NCBI RefSeq assembly: GCF_964340395.1
Contig: NC_135551.1
Location: 22,736,003 to 22,776,002, forward strand
Source of the DNA: Glandiceps talaboti
Lineage: Eukaryota; Hemichordata; Enteropneusta; Spengelidae
Direction of reading: 5' to 3'
DNA length: 40,000 bases
The notes beneath the pieces are model-generated. The model was not told the DNA's origin. It saw only the letters and a program-made list of their open reading frames with translations, and made no database searches. Within the stretch, counting starts at the first letter, position 1. Every line of letters begins with the position of its first letter. Shown here piece after piece: positions 1 to 11,332 of the stretch. The position numbers were made by a program, and so were the translations under genes.

Positions 1-125
1 ACATGGACTTAGTATATGTTCTTTCGCATTATTTTTTCATGTAGAAAAACATAGTGAAGCTGTTTTATCAAATAAAAATCCAAAATAAATACCAAATTCT
101 CATCCATATGGCCACTTTAACCTCA
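1..125 (+). repeat. Fold-back element arm, cut by window edge
   Basis: This stretch closely matches the right arm of the complete palindrome at 28065-28425. Shared blocks include GTAGAAAAACATAGTGAAGC and CCAAAATAAATACCAAATTC. Both copies end at CCATATGG, then CCACT or TCACT, then TTAA. The left part of the element is either outside the window or missing. It is not a gene. The match to 28305-28425 is seen directly; that this is a mobile family is inference. Confidence 0.8.
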
Positions 126-164
126 GTGAAACAGGCCATCTACTAATTCGACTAAGCTACATTT

Positions 165-290
165 TGTCATCGGGCACGACTTAGATATTACTGTAACATT
201 TTATTGTCTGGCACGACGAAAACCTTACTGACACTTATATTTCATCGTTTTGACGCCATAACATTCTTACCAACTGGCCTACCTTTGCGT
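165..290 (+). repeat. Degenerate ~42-bp minisatellite, forward units
   Basis: Two to three diverged units of the window-wide minisatellite are visible. Each has a block like CTACATTTTRTCATC or ACATTTTATTGTCTGG, then GCACGAC, then an A-rich stretch with CTTACT. Weak reverse-complement traces may continue at about 540-680 (for example CGATAAAACG). The array is clearly decayed. It lies immediately outside the fold-back arm at 1-125. Confidence 0.55.
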
Positions 291-689
291 GAGCTATATT
301 TCGGCGACCTGTCCTGATTACACTTATCGAGCCAGGTGATATTATGCAGTAAAATTAGTAAGATTACTTTTGAACCATACGACATAGCGTTTGAAGTTAT
401 CAGTCTTCTGTTGTAAATGGTCCATCATACAGTTCTCTTATGCAGTGATAATTTGGAAAATCACTAAACAAACAGGGTCATAGGGACTTTTCGGTGTCTT
501 TGGTAATTTGAGGTCGTCTCACGGCGATAAATTTAACAATATTGGTAAACGTCAAAAATTCAATCGTGTGAAGTTTAGCAAGCTGACAACGCTATCGATA
601 AAACGTATCCGTCAAAACTGACGGGACTGATGAGATTGGATATCGAATGAATTGAAATTACAAGATGTATGTTGTCTGACGTGTTGACC

Positions 690-1590
690 AATCAATGTTC
701 CCTTTTTTTAATATCCGTTACTGATTAATGTCTGTGACTCTCGATGTCATGAAAGAAGAAATCGACAAATCATAATTCACACATGTATTTTTCTGACAGG
801 TCAAGATCTTAATTTCAACAATTTCATTGAACCATTTTATCAACATTACAAACGATGAGAAAACGATTATTTGAGTTGTATCCAGGTAGTACCGGAATGA
901 TCTGATGTGTTCACTTGGGAAACTATCAAAAATCAACAAATTATACGTCATAGTTGTTTCCACTTGTACACATTCGTCAGGCGATGACACTATGTTTGTT
1001 AGATATGAGTTTGCAACAATCATCATATCAAATGCTTGTCTAACGTAAAATGTGCCTCGAAGTTTAAACCCTTTAAACCTTTGCTGGTACTTTGCTCAGG
1101 AAAGCTTCAACATGTTCTCAGTTCAAAATCGATAAACAAATATTGGGTCATCGTACAACCGTTTTAAATAGACGTCAGCACAATGTCAACATTTAGTCAT
1201 TTAAGAATCCAATATGGCCGCGGAATACTGTGTCTACTAATAACTCTATGAGAATATAACTGAATGAAGAGTTGCTTCAAAATAAGATGGTGATCCCCCT
1301 CATTTTATAATCATTACAAAAGGCCCAGGAACAAGTTGTCGTATGGCAAAGTGTGGAAAGAAATGAAGAACTTTGATGTTCAAAGAAATCTATCTCTGAA
1401 ATGCATTATAGATGAACATACAGATTGAGTAAGTCATAGATTTTAATACCTCCTGGAAGTTAAGTGGCTATCGAAGAAACGGGAAACGAAGCTCCTGTAA
1501 GTTTTTGACTTTGAAATTCACAGATGTGGTATTGAGCGTAATGCACTTCTTAAGACTAGTTACCATATATACGTCAAATACAATAACCCT
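690..1590. other. AT-rich unique sequence, no supported feature
   Basis: No splice-site series, domain signature, long tandem array or inverted repeat stands out. A minus-strand open frame of 102 codons (718-1026) has no recognisable motif, and its length is compatible with chance. Confidence 0.6.
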
Positions 1591-1595
1591 TTTTG

Positions 1596-2220
1596 TCATA
1601 AGCTTAGCATTTAGGTGTTTGAGACACACGCAATCCTTGTTTGAGACACACACAATCCTGGTCATAAGAGCTTAGCATTTGAGGATCTTATCCAACAATT
1701 TACTCTAAAACAGGACACATCAAAAGATGCGTCAGTGTGAGACGATAATGTTGGAAAAGACACAAACTTATTGGTCTATCGACTCATGTTGACGTTACCT
1801 TTGATGTCTTCTGTTTTAGAGAAAATTGTTGCAGAAACCCCCCAAATGCTAAGCCCGTTTGATCAGAATTGAGGAGTTCGAGACAAACACAATTCTGGTC
1901 ATAAGTGCTTGGCATTTGAGGATTTTATGCATCAATTTACTCTAAAGCAGGACACATCAAAAGATGCGTCTGTCTGAGGTGGCAATGGTGGAAAATACAC
2001 AAACTGTTTATGGTCTATCGACTGGTGTTGACGCAACCTTTGATGTCTTAGAGTAAATTGTAACAGTTGCAGAAAACCTCAAATGCTATAAGCTCTTATG
2101 ACCAGAATTGAGGTATTCGAGACACACTGTCACTGAATCTTGGTCACAAGAGCTCAGCATTTGAGGATTTTATACAACAATTTACTCTAAAAGAGAAGGC
2201 ATCAACACTTTCGTCAACGT
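1596..2220. repeat. Tandem ~240-bp palindromic repeat, about 2.5 units
   Basis: The phrase GTCAYAAGNGCTYRGCATTT recurs at about 1661, 1898 and 2143, giving a period of 237-245 bp. A truncated lead copy lies at 1596-1614. Within each unit the left arm (for example 1670-1733, containing CAATTTACTCTAAAACAG) is the reverse complement of a right arm (about 1790-1854, containing CTGTTTTAGAGAAAATTG). The centre is about 55 bp. The third unit stops inside its left arm at 2220. A 22-bp duplication of TTTGAGACACAC occurs at 1616-1660. The structure fits a MITE-like hairpin element that became tandemly amplified. No coding capacity is seen. Confidence 0.85.
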
Positions 2221-3916
2221 GGATGGACAGAGCAGTCAGTGTACGCGACTGATGTTTTTATTGACCATTGAGCAGTATTGTAGTACGTCCTATGCGTCCT
2301 TTCGTGAGACGCACTGCTCATGTCGGACTGGTAACACTTCATATGTTCTTTACTGTCGTGTATAAAAGAATTTTCTTTGCGACTTGCACAAAATTCCTCA
2401 GGGTACTGTGGCAGTCGCACGAATTCTGCCACTTTCTTCTACTCTACTCCTTGCACCAAACTTGTCCAACCGCTTCATCCCGACCATCATATCATATTCT
2501 ATATACACCTGTCTTGCTAATATTCGGTCTGGTTGACAAGTCTGCCTAGCCTTCCTGAAGACGTGAAGGACTACCGCTACTACACCGGTCGGTACAAAAC
2601 AGAGGTGCAGGCCAGGTATAGGCCAGGCCAGGTCTGGTAAAGACTGAATATTTTTGGGATTCACATTCACATTCGGATCTAAAGATCTGTCATCTGTTTT
2701 TATTTGCAATATGTATTGGTTTTCATGGTAAATTTCACCTTCTCTTTTATAAATGCTAGTTCAACAATGTAAGTTGAAAGCGTTTATGATAAATAGTCTG
2801 AACCGCACAAACGATATCTCTCTTGACAACCATTAATTACCAATTTGAATTACCGCTCACAAGGAGCATGTACATTTAGATGTGTTGTAGAGTGTATAGT
2901 AGACAAGTAGAAATCAAAGCCTATTTGTTACTTTGCATACAAAAGAAGTAAGTATAATTGGTAGATGCGCACCCAATGATGGAAATCCACAATTACAAAG
3001 CATAGAATGTACCCATCACCTGATTTTTTGTGACAAATTTCATGTGACCTTTGATGCAACATATATGTTAGTCTCGGTTACCCAGATTCTTGCCATTGAG
3101 GGCTCCACCCTGGTGGGTGTTCGTCACTAAAATACACTACCAGGGCACTTGATGTTCTTCACGCAAACGGCTTTTGCGTACCATAACACAGACTTGAAAT
3201 GGCCATCAGGTGGACTATAAATCTTTGCTGTGGCTTAGTAAGCCACGTTGCAGACCCATATATTCCGCATTTAATCTTACTTGCAGGGCCATGACACTAT
3301 GACAAAAGAGATGAAAAACAATGTTCAACAACAGATGTTCTCTAAACGTTGATGACTAGTTGACTGAAGTTTAACGAGAATTTGAATCATAATGACACTG
3401 ATAGCGCATCTTTACTGGTGACGCAAAGAAGGAATATAACCTCGTTTGCTTGCACTGTCTTTAAGGTTGATGTCTCGCGATGATGAGTTATGTCGTAAGT
3501 TGTAGAATCGAACAGGTCATCGACAAAGCGACGTCGTCAAGTTAGAATCGCAGGAAAATGTTATTCGTACCATTCATTTGATGAGTATCTCAAAGTAAGA
3601 TCGATTTTCTTGTCTCGGTCAACATCGACGAAATGGGTGATGTTCTTTTTTCCGCATACTGACATTAGAATGAGACCTAAACCTGTTCAATTGCCAGACA
3701 ACACAACCATATGAGTAATCTCGTGTCTGATTTGATGTTTGATGTTATGAGCATGATTGAAGGTGGATAGCTAGAAACTAGTAGGGATGGGGTGATGATG
3801 GTGTTACAAAAAACCCAGTGCATTATTTTAATATAACCCCTCTGACGAAATAACAGTGTTCACTATGGTACCAACGTGAAAACCATGTCAAGTACACATA
3901 TCAAACGTAACAAGAA
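2221..3916. other. Mostly unique sequence, no supported gene
   Basis: A minus-strand open frame of 103 codons (2398-2709) and a 65-codon plus frame (2933-3130) are present, but neither contains a family motif I recognise. An acceptor-like TTACTTGCAG ends at about 3286 with no convincing exon after it. I see no tandem or inverted repeat of note here. Confidence 0.5.
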
Positions 3917-3923
3917 ATGATGG

Positions 3924-3958
<35 letters not shown>

Positions 3959-3980
3959 CTGATGATGATGATGATGATGA
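3917..3980. repeat. (ATG)n trinucleotide microsatellite
   Basis: About 20 units of ATG/GAT with one GCT interruption near 3958. A second array of the same motif lies at 13338-13388. Confidence 0.97.
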
Positions 3981-4205
3981 GGTTTTTCAAATCAAGATCA
4001 TAAGCAGAGTTGGGAATTAAATAGAAAACTTATATTCCTACTTGCTTATATAAATGACAAATGTCCTGCATTAGCAATTAAAGTACGTGTCAAATATCGT
4101 TTGTTATGTGCTACATGTGAGCATATTCTAACTATATCTTATATTAGCCGCTCCAGAGCGTAGGCGTTTTGCCTGAAGCTGGCCTCTAACTGATTGAGAA
4201 ATGCG

Positions 4206-4208
<3 letters not shown>

Positions 4209-4304
<96 letters not shown>

Positions 4305-4310
4305 GGAGAG
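4209..4310. repeat. (GA)n microsatellite, ~100 bp
   Basis: A nearly pure AG dinucleotide run, ending in GGGAGAGAGGGAGAG. The open frames through it (Arg-Glu or Ser-Leu repeats) are artefacts of the repeat. The right flank is shared with another microsatellite locus, described next. Confidence 0.98.
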
Positions 4311-4366
4311 AATGAATAAGGCATACACAAACACATTCTCATGGCAGTCACCCACCTCATCATTGA
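4311..4366 (-). repeat. Dispersed microsatellite-flanking repeat, copy 1
   Basis: The sequence from AAGGCATACACAAACACATT through CAGTCACCCACCTCATCA closely matches the reverse complement of 26543-26598. Both copies abut a large microsatellite, (GA)n here and a GTAT/GTCT/CT compound there, on the corresponding side. This points to a dispersed element that carried or seeded the microsatellite. Read as protein, both copies give a similar short peptide (Met-Gly-Asp-Cys/Ser-His), which only reflects the DNA homology. Confidence 0.75.
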
Positions 4367-7300
4367 ATATAGGCTTAAGAACTTATCATGGCAAGGTCGC
4401 AAGGCATTTTGCAGATGGGCTCCGATCCGTAAACAATCGCCTCCATGTTCTCCTCAGCCCCCCCCCCCGTCTCTGTATGGAAGTTTTTCACGTGTGTTGG
4501 CCAAATAATTTTCTTTCTTTAGTGATCGGCCGATCTTGAATATATACATATTACATCATAAGAAATATTTCGGTATTTTCAATGTTAGTTGTCAACATAA
4601 TGGCGTTGTAACTTTTTTCGGAACTCTAACATGCAATATTTCATTTCAGTCGGCCTTCTGAAAAACAGAAATGTAGTAGACTATACATTGCGACACAATT
4701 TCCGTTTAAGTCTATGTACTCTGGAGTAAGGCCGACAACATAGTCACCCATGTTGTGTATAGGGAACGTCATATCCTCGTTCCAGATAGTTTTACCACTG
4801 GTATATCAATATTCCACCACGGCTTTGTTGGGCTCTCGTCCAATCAAAAGGACTATGATGTGACATACAAACCGCGAAAACATATTAGTGTTTTTGCTTA
4901 CACGTGGTAAGAAGGGATGTGGCAAGTTTCATACAAATATATGCAGTGTAATTAGTGTCGATAATAACTTCTCAAAATGATAAACATCACAGAAGCTTGG
5001 ATCCCATGAATCTGCTTACTAATAGAATGCTGCATTTTATAACAATCAAATACGACTGTTAGTGTTACATTATAACTTCCACATATATTAACAAACTCTT
5101 AAAAGCATCGCCTGAATCTACATCAGAGGCACCCCCTGGTTTTTTTGGTGTTTTTAAACCTAATTTTGTCCTAGCGTGAAGTCTTTCATTAGCTCACGCG
5201 TACGGTGTTCAAGCAAACGCACTGGCGTTTTTTTTACGGGATGTATGATATACAATATGCGGTGACATTAAATGATCTGATAGTTATCAAAATTAACATT
5301 AATTAACATTAATCACAATATAAGTTGTAGGTGTAACAATTAGCGATAAAGTAATGCAAAAAATAGCACTGCAGATATACTCACAAGAATGAGATAAACC
5401 ACCCGAAACGTTCTAAAAGATATCGATCGTTCTAACATACACATAAAACATTCATACATAATGGTCAGCCTCGGGGGATAAAATTTGTTACGAAAACAAA
5501 TGATATCGCTTTAAGCAAAACAAAAAAGTCTGCGATGGAAAGTAAGAATATATAGTAATCATTAGTCATTTGAGACTATGCAAGCAACTCTTTGGGTAAC
5601 TGTCCTCAAGAGATAGCAATATGACCTTAAATTGGCGTTGATTCATCATAAGTCTGGTGAGCTTTGAACTTTGCGAAAGCAAATTTCTTTAATCCAAAAA
5701 GTATTATATTCAGTAAATTAGTGTTTCATACATTTAATTAAGGTGAATATGAATACGAATATGATTATGACTATGAATATGATTATACGTACAAATACAC
5801 ATGAGTATGATGAATTTGATTGTGTATACGAATATAAATATGGATTGAATTTGAATACGAATATGATTTCGAATATGATTATGCGTATTGTATAAATACT
5901 CGTCCTATAGAAGACAACAGTTCGATATCAAAATTCAGAGATCTATATCGTTTCCCTATCCATCACCGACGATATATCAATTTCTTTTGTATAAATAAAT
6001 CTTCATTCATCATGATAAGCTTATCAATTGCAACATACATGCATTCGGCACATGTGTGTACAAAACAGGGCCAGCCACTACATCATACTTCTATATACGT
6101 CACGGTACTTTGCATTTGATTTCAATCACAATTCTAACACGAACGATATTTTAATAAATTTTTGATTCAACGGCAAAAATTGAATGCAAAATAGCGAAAC
6201 GTTACAGTTACTTGGGCCTTAAACCCCAGTGTCTGAATACAACGGTCTTTGATATACTACGTACTATTTTATCAGTCACTGGCACCGCGACCAACTTTCT
6301 TCTGGTGTTAGGTGTTTTACACCTATTTTCTTTTTATCCTAACTTGATATTGACCTTGACTTTTTTATTTGACCTGCCATATAATGACCCTTTTGACCTA
6401 TGAATTGCTGTCAACGGCTCATGAAATATTTTTGTTAGTTTGAAATTTAGTTATCCATGCATATCTGAAATCAAAACTCAGAATTATATTCAAGACCAGC
6501 TGTACGTAAATTTGTTAATACAGATGGTAACGAATATAACTTTGTTCCAACGTGATCATATCCGGAGCTCCCCTGTCGCTGTGGAAGTAAAACCAGCTAC
6601 TTCAACAACATTTTCAACGGAATGCACATGTTTCCTCTTGATTGCATCTTGATTGAATTTGCCATGACAATATAGTTATAACTGTCGTGTGTTTCAGATC
6701 GTAATATTATCAAATAATTTAGCTTCCGAAATAACATCATTTGGTGGATGTGTATCAGACGCGATAACCTAGTGACCAATCTTGAGGCGCGATTAGGTTA
6801 GGTAAAACAGGGTATCACAACGTGTGTTTTATCTGACCTTAGTCTAGAATCCTTGAAGTAAAAAGGAATATCAAGCGAAGAAGCTAACACAGAGGGCGTC
6901 AACAGTTAAGAATATGATCGTTTGAATATATATTGCATATTAGTTAGTAGTTACACAGAACGAATAATCAACTGCCAGCCCAATCGAGCGTGTAAGTCAC
7001 TTTTATCAAAATAAGTCAACAAACAAACGAACATCTTTTGGCTTACATACATTGTGTAAGCATAGAAGAAGATGAAGAAGATATAATACATCCACAGTGA
7101 TAGATTTGTCTACACACACAAAAATAAACTCTCCTTTCAAAAAGACGATGTAAAGATATAGCCACACTGCGTTGAGAAATGAAATGTTTCCTCAATATTC
7201 AAATTAGAAAAAAGTATCAAACGCTCTTTTTACATTTGCGAACGCAGTTGATTCAAGTTCATCAGAAAATGAACATTTCATGACAAATTTGTTTTTCATC

Positions 7301-7855
7301 ATGTATTTCATCCGGTGTTTATTTGAGTAAATCACTTAACCACACACTATAAAATGATAGCATAAACTACAAGGCCAGTTTCATTAAAGTGATATAAGCT
7401 GAGGTAATACTGTTTACACTCGGGTGAAAATACTTTACTAATATGTTGTTTTTGTCGGCATGAATTCGATGGCAATTTAGTTGCATGTATATGCAGTGTA
7501 CATCTAATAAATATGCAGGTCTGTATGGTGCACCAGTGAAAGTAGTCTTAATTAAGGTCACTTGATTAAGGGTGGAACGCCCGACAGTGAACCACCCTCG
7601 ATAAAATGACCAATTGGACCTTGTCATATTGTATCGGAAGAAAAACCAAAGGTCTAGCATCTAGACTACAGTGAAAGAACAATAGAGGGGAAAATGATTT
7701 TCTATTTGGTGTTTCTTGGCAATCGAGTGAAATTTATGTGATGTGAAATCATAAAATGACCCCAGAAGCCAACTTCTATAATGTTTATGAAAATGCCTTT
7801 ATTTCCTCTAGTGGTGTTCACCTTTAATCAAACTAATTACGTCATCGACTAATAG
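4367..7855. other. AT-rich unique sequence with one low-complexity patch
   Basis: A C-run lies at 4457-4468. Apart from the degenerate GAATAT-type array at 5744-5886, I see no tandem array, terminal inverted repeat or recognisable coding motif. All open frames are under 100 codons. Confidence 0.55.
5744..5886. repeat. Degenerate hexanucleotide repeat (GAATAT/GATTAT)
   Basis: A run of diverged six-base units such as GAATAC, GAATAT and GATTAT is interrupted by non-repeat segments. It looks like an old, decaying short tandem repeat. Confidence 0.7.
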
Positions 7856-7859
7856 TGAA

Positions 7860-8275
7860 TATCAGGGTTGCGTGATAATGTTATAACAATAACTTTACTT
7901 ATGAAGCATTTTCCTACACTGTGCTTAAAGCGCTTTACATTAATTACCCCTGGCATGGATCTAAAACATTACAACGACCAGTTATACCTTCTCAACTCCC
8001 GGGGAGATACAATTAATTGCACTCTTTATCCAACTATAAATTTCCCCAATTATAGATGGGTTATAGCATACAATCTATTGCAACCTCTATTCTACCAGGT
8101 ATCCAATTACATTGTATATAGCTGGGTTGGCACAAGTGTGGTTCCCATTTTAACCACATTAACAAAGGACATTAGCCATTCATAGAAACAATCGGCGGTG
8201 ACTGGTTCGAACCTGCAACCTGCAGATTCCACGCCGACCACTCTAACCATTCGTCCATCATCATGACTCCACTAC
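7860..8275 (-). mobile_element. tRNA-derived SINE (minus strand)
   Basis: Read on the minus strand, a tRNA-like head contains an A-box-like TGGTTAGAGTGG (plus 8238-8249). About 25 bp later comes a perfect B-box core, GGTTCGAACC (plus 8204-8213). These are internal RNA polymerase III promoter elements of tRNA-derived SINEs. Downstream is a ~330-bp body that includes ACCTGGTAGAATAGAGGTTG (within plus 8075-8100) and a TAAAGCGCTTTA segment (plus 7926-7937), then an AT-rich TTATTGTTATAAC tail. This is a head-body-tail order. It is not an intact tRNA gene, because no full cloverleaf or discriminator end is seen. The exact ends and the body domain class are uncertain. The ~105-codon plus-strand frame through it is an antisense shadow. 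Confidence 0.7.
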
Positions 8276-9007
8276 TTCTGTCAACAGAAAGTGATGGCTG
8301 AATATGCTTTAGTTCAAGTAGAATGTATTCAAGTACACACGCAACACAACTTACCCGAGACAACTTGACTAGGATTACGTACCATTAAAGTTTGAGATGT
8401 AATTATTAAAAAGTGTTTCGTCTTCTGTTCAACTCTTCAAGCCTAGCATGTCTAGGGCACTGACCGCATATATTGCAATTCTATAAATTTAGACAAATGA
8501 TCAAGCAAAGTTGTGATATGACACGGATGTAGAATTCTGTTCGGGTGTACATCTTAGCTCGTTATGAAGGATGGACAGCAGTGATCGATCATTTATTAAT
8601 TCTCTGACCATCTGCGCTGTACACTCGTTGTCATTGTATTACCACTAGCACTCTTAACATATTGTGTTCCGTATATACATGTAGCAGCTAATTGGAAGCC
8701 ATATGGCATACACGGAAAGGGTTAGTATAAAATGAATGCAGAAGTTTACAATGGCACAGGCTGAGTTTATAAGCAATTGACTTGAGTGAAAATACATAAA
8801 CATAAAACCATAATTAAACTATACCAGTATTGTGTAAATATCAGTAGTTTAATGACAGCATAATAACGGTTTCCACTACATTTTAGTATAATGTATAATA
8901 CATTATGTTATCGAATCGTTTATGTGTTATACTTGAATACCTGGTTTGAATTCTGAAAATAACAAGTTATGGTGAAATATACTATAATAATAAGCAAAAT
9001 TATCCCC
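8276..9007. other. Unique AT-rich spacer
   Basis: I see no gene, tandem array or inverted repeat between the SINE head and the pentanucleotide repeat. Confidence 0.5.
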
Positions 9008-9063
9008 AAAACAAAACAAAACAAAACAAAACAAAACAAAGCGAAACGAAACGAAACGAAACG
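9008..9063. repeat. (AAAAC)n to (GAAAC)n pentanucleotide microsatellite
   Basis: About seven AAAAC units pass directly into about four GAAAC units, so the unit changed by one base partway along the array. Confidence 0.95.
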
Positions 9064-9194
9064 TATAAACCCAGCTTGTGCTCCTTTAACAGTACAGTAA
9101 CGTGAAATGGTAACATTTGGACTACTGTAATATATCAACGTATATTAATACAAATGTATAATGAAAACTTGCTGATTGGAACAACAAAAACATC

Positions 9195-9722
9195 GCATCG
9201 CTCAACAAACATCTTTGCTACTACATTCCATCGTCTGGCTCAACATGATCATACTAACAATGCTACATTTCATTGTTTGGAACAATAGAAATCTTACTTA
9301 ACATTCTATATTCCGAATCAACGAAATTTTAATAAAATTGCTACATTGTATCGTTTGGTTCGACACAATATTAGTATTTCATTGTTTGACTCAACAAATA
9401 TCTTACTAATAACATTGCCACACTTTATCGTTTGGCTCAACAGAAATTTGACTAACATTGCTACATTTTATATAAGTTTGGCTTAACAGAAATGTTAAAC
9501 CATATACGTGAACATCGTAACAAAGTATACTTTTAAAGGCAAGTTAGTGGATTAAATGTAGCAATTGTACTTCAATGTTTATTGTGCCAGAGGATAAAAA
9601 GTAGAAATGTCAATGAGATTGTGGTCGAGACAGATGATAACATGGCGCGATGTTGATATCTGTAATATTTTTGTGGCGCCATATGACGAACACGACAGTC
9701 TTTTGTTGAGCCAGACCGACAT
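9195..9722. repeat. Fold-back locus with ~42-bp minisatellite arms
   Basis: The left half (9195-9500) holds about seven forward units. Each has ACATTKYATCGTTTGGCTC, then AACA, then AAATCTTACTAA. Start-to-start steps between the ACAT blocks are about 42, 36, 42, 31, 46 and 43 bp. The right half (9543-9722) holds the same unit in reverse complement, for example GTGCCAGAGGATAAAAAGTAG at 9585-9605 and CTTTTGTTGAGCCAGAC at about 9701-9717. The two halves are separated by about 50 bp. Drosophila FB and sea urchin TU elements are known to have inverted termini made of short tandem repeats; assigning this locus to such a class is inference. Confidence 0.75.
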
Positions 9723-11332
9723 ATTTAAATTTAACTAGTTTCTACCGTATTGCATTTCGATATAAAAAGAATATCTTATACGAAAATCATGTTCTTGAAT
9801 TATTTGAATTATACCGATCTCTATACATTGCTTTATTCATTTAAACAGACTCCCCCCTCCCCTACCTCCTGTGAATGGTATGTTCCGCTATGAAAATACA
9901 CCGAATAAAGAGATAGTATAATTCTCGCTGATTAAACATGTTGAGAGTATTATCGGTGTAAGTATCCGTATAATAGAATCAGATTAGGTATTGCTGTGGG
10001 AACAATTAAGACTTTAAAATGGTAAATCACGTTAGTAATGAAGCTAGGATTACAAAGATTTACGTACTCAAGGTATAATTATGACCGAGTTTGAAATCAA
10101 CAGCGATTGTGTATCAACCCGAACAATGAAGAAAAACAGTGTCAGTTACATTAGCCAGGGCAGTATGTCGTTTAAGAGCTACACTCAATATTTTGTTCAA
10201 CTGAATATGAAAGCTAATCACAGTTGTCCGCTACACGTCTTATTTTGTTACTTGCTTATTAGTCCCCCGTTCCTTACTGTTCTTCAAAGAGCTGCTAATA
10301 CAGTATTCGCCATGCCTTCTTTTTAAAAAAAGTGATCTTTTGTAGAACGAATTCCAGTCCAGATTTAATAACCAGGTACATTTTACATGGCTTGCACGTT
10401 TATATGACTCGGCACGAGACGGCGCAATTCACTACAATTTTTCATTCGACAATTTGTAGAATGCTCACTTTGTTTGACATACCAGGTGGAATGGGAAACT
10501 ATACAAAGCCCTTGCTGAGTACACAAATAATCATTGACTATTGGTACATTAAATTTCAATTGAGACCTCAGTTTTGGCTGAAAACCTGTGGTGAAGCAAA
10601 CATGCTAGTGATGCTTTCATTGCTTTGATTTGATTTAATTTGCTGATATTTTATGGTTGAATACAATTGATTTTGCTGTTTGTTTTTTCTTTCCCTGACT
10701 AGTCTTTTCTTCGAGCTGAATGTTCACTCTCTGAATAAAAACGGTTCTTTTATTCTATTCAATTCTCTTTATCGAAATGAAAACATTTCTCACCTTATAA
10801 TCACATCGTATGAGTTACACCCACATTCAATAGGCCTTTCCAAAATTTGCCATGGTGGCGCTCTACTTCCTGTCTGTGCGTACTTTGAGGGGTATACATG
10901 GTATAGATTACTCGGTTAATCATAGAGCACTGCTGCTTTCCTCGATGTCTGAACAATACGAAAAACATCCCTGATTTACACCTCTATAGAATACCAAGGG
11001 ACAAAGCTCTTGAGAAATGGTACGATGACTGAGGTGATGATACCCCAATTTGAGCGAGGGGGCTGTATTCTCAATTTCCTGTTTGCAGTCTGGAATGACC
11101 TATTGCATACTGAAGAAAATGAAAACACACTATAGCTCAGAAGCTATCGAATGTAGATAACTGATTGAACGGATGATAAAGATAAAAAAAATTATTACAT
11201 GGCTAAAAATGATTGTAAGATATTCACATTCGGTAGAACAGAGTAAACAGGATATGAGTTTCAAGACCATATTTAGAAGGTTGTAAAATTCGAAAGAACA
11301 ATGCAAAGAAGTTCTTTCTACAGAAGTCTTTT
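9723..11332. other. Unique sequence with three successive plus-strand open frames
   Basis: Open frames of 81, 98 and 79 codons run along the plus strand (10081-10326, 10332-10628, 10680-10919). None contains a motif I know. They lie in two different frames, and no splice sites clearly connect them. They could be chance or a decayed coding segment. A short C-rich patch lies near 9851-9868. Confidence 0.4.

Noticed and set aside
7868-8185. 105-codon plus frame
   Set aside because: It lies antisense within the SINE and has no protein motif.
8185-8275. Functional tRNA gene on the minus strand
   Set aside because: A- and B-box-like motifs are present, but a full cloverleaf is not, and the sequence continues into a SINE body.
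9195-9500. CRISPR array
   Set aside because: The ~42-bp units are adjacent and degenerate, with no constant repeat/variable spacer alternation, and the sequence is eukaryotic in character.
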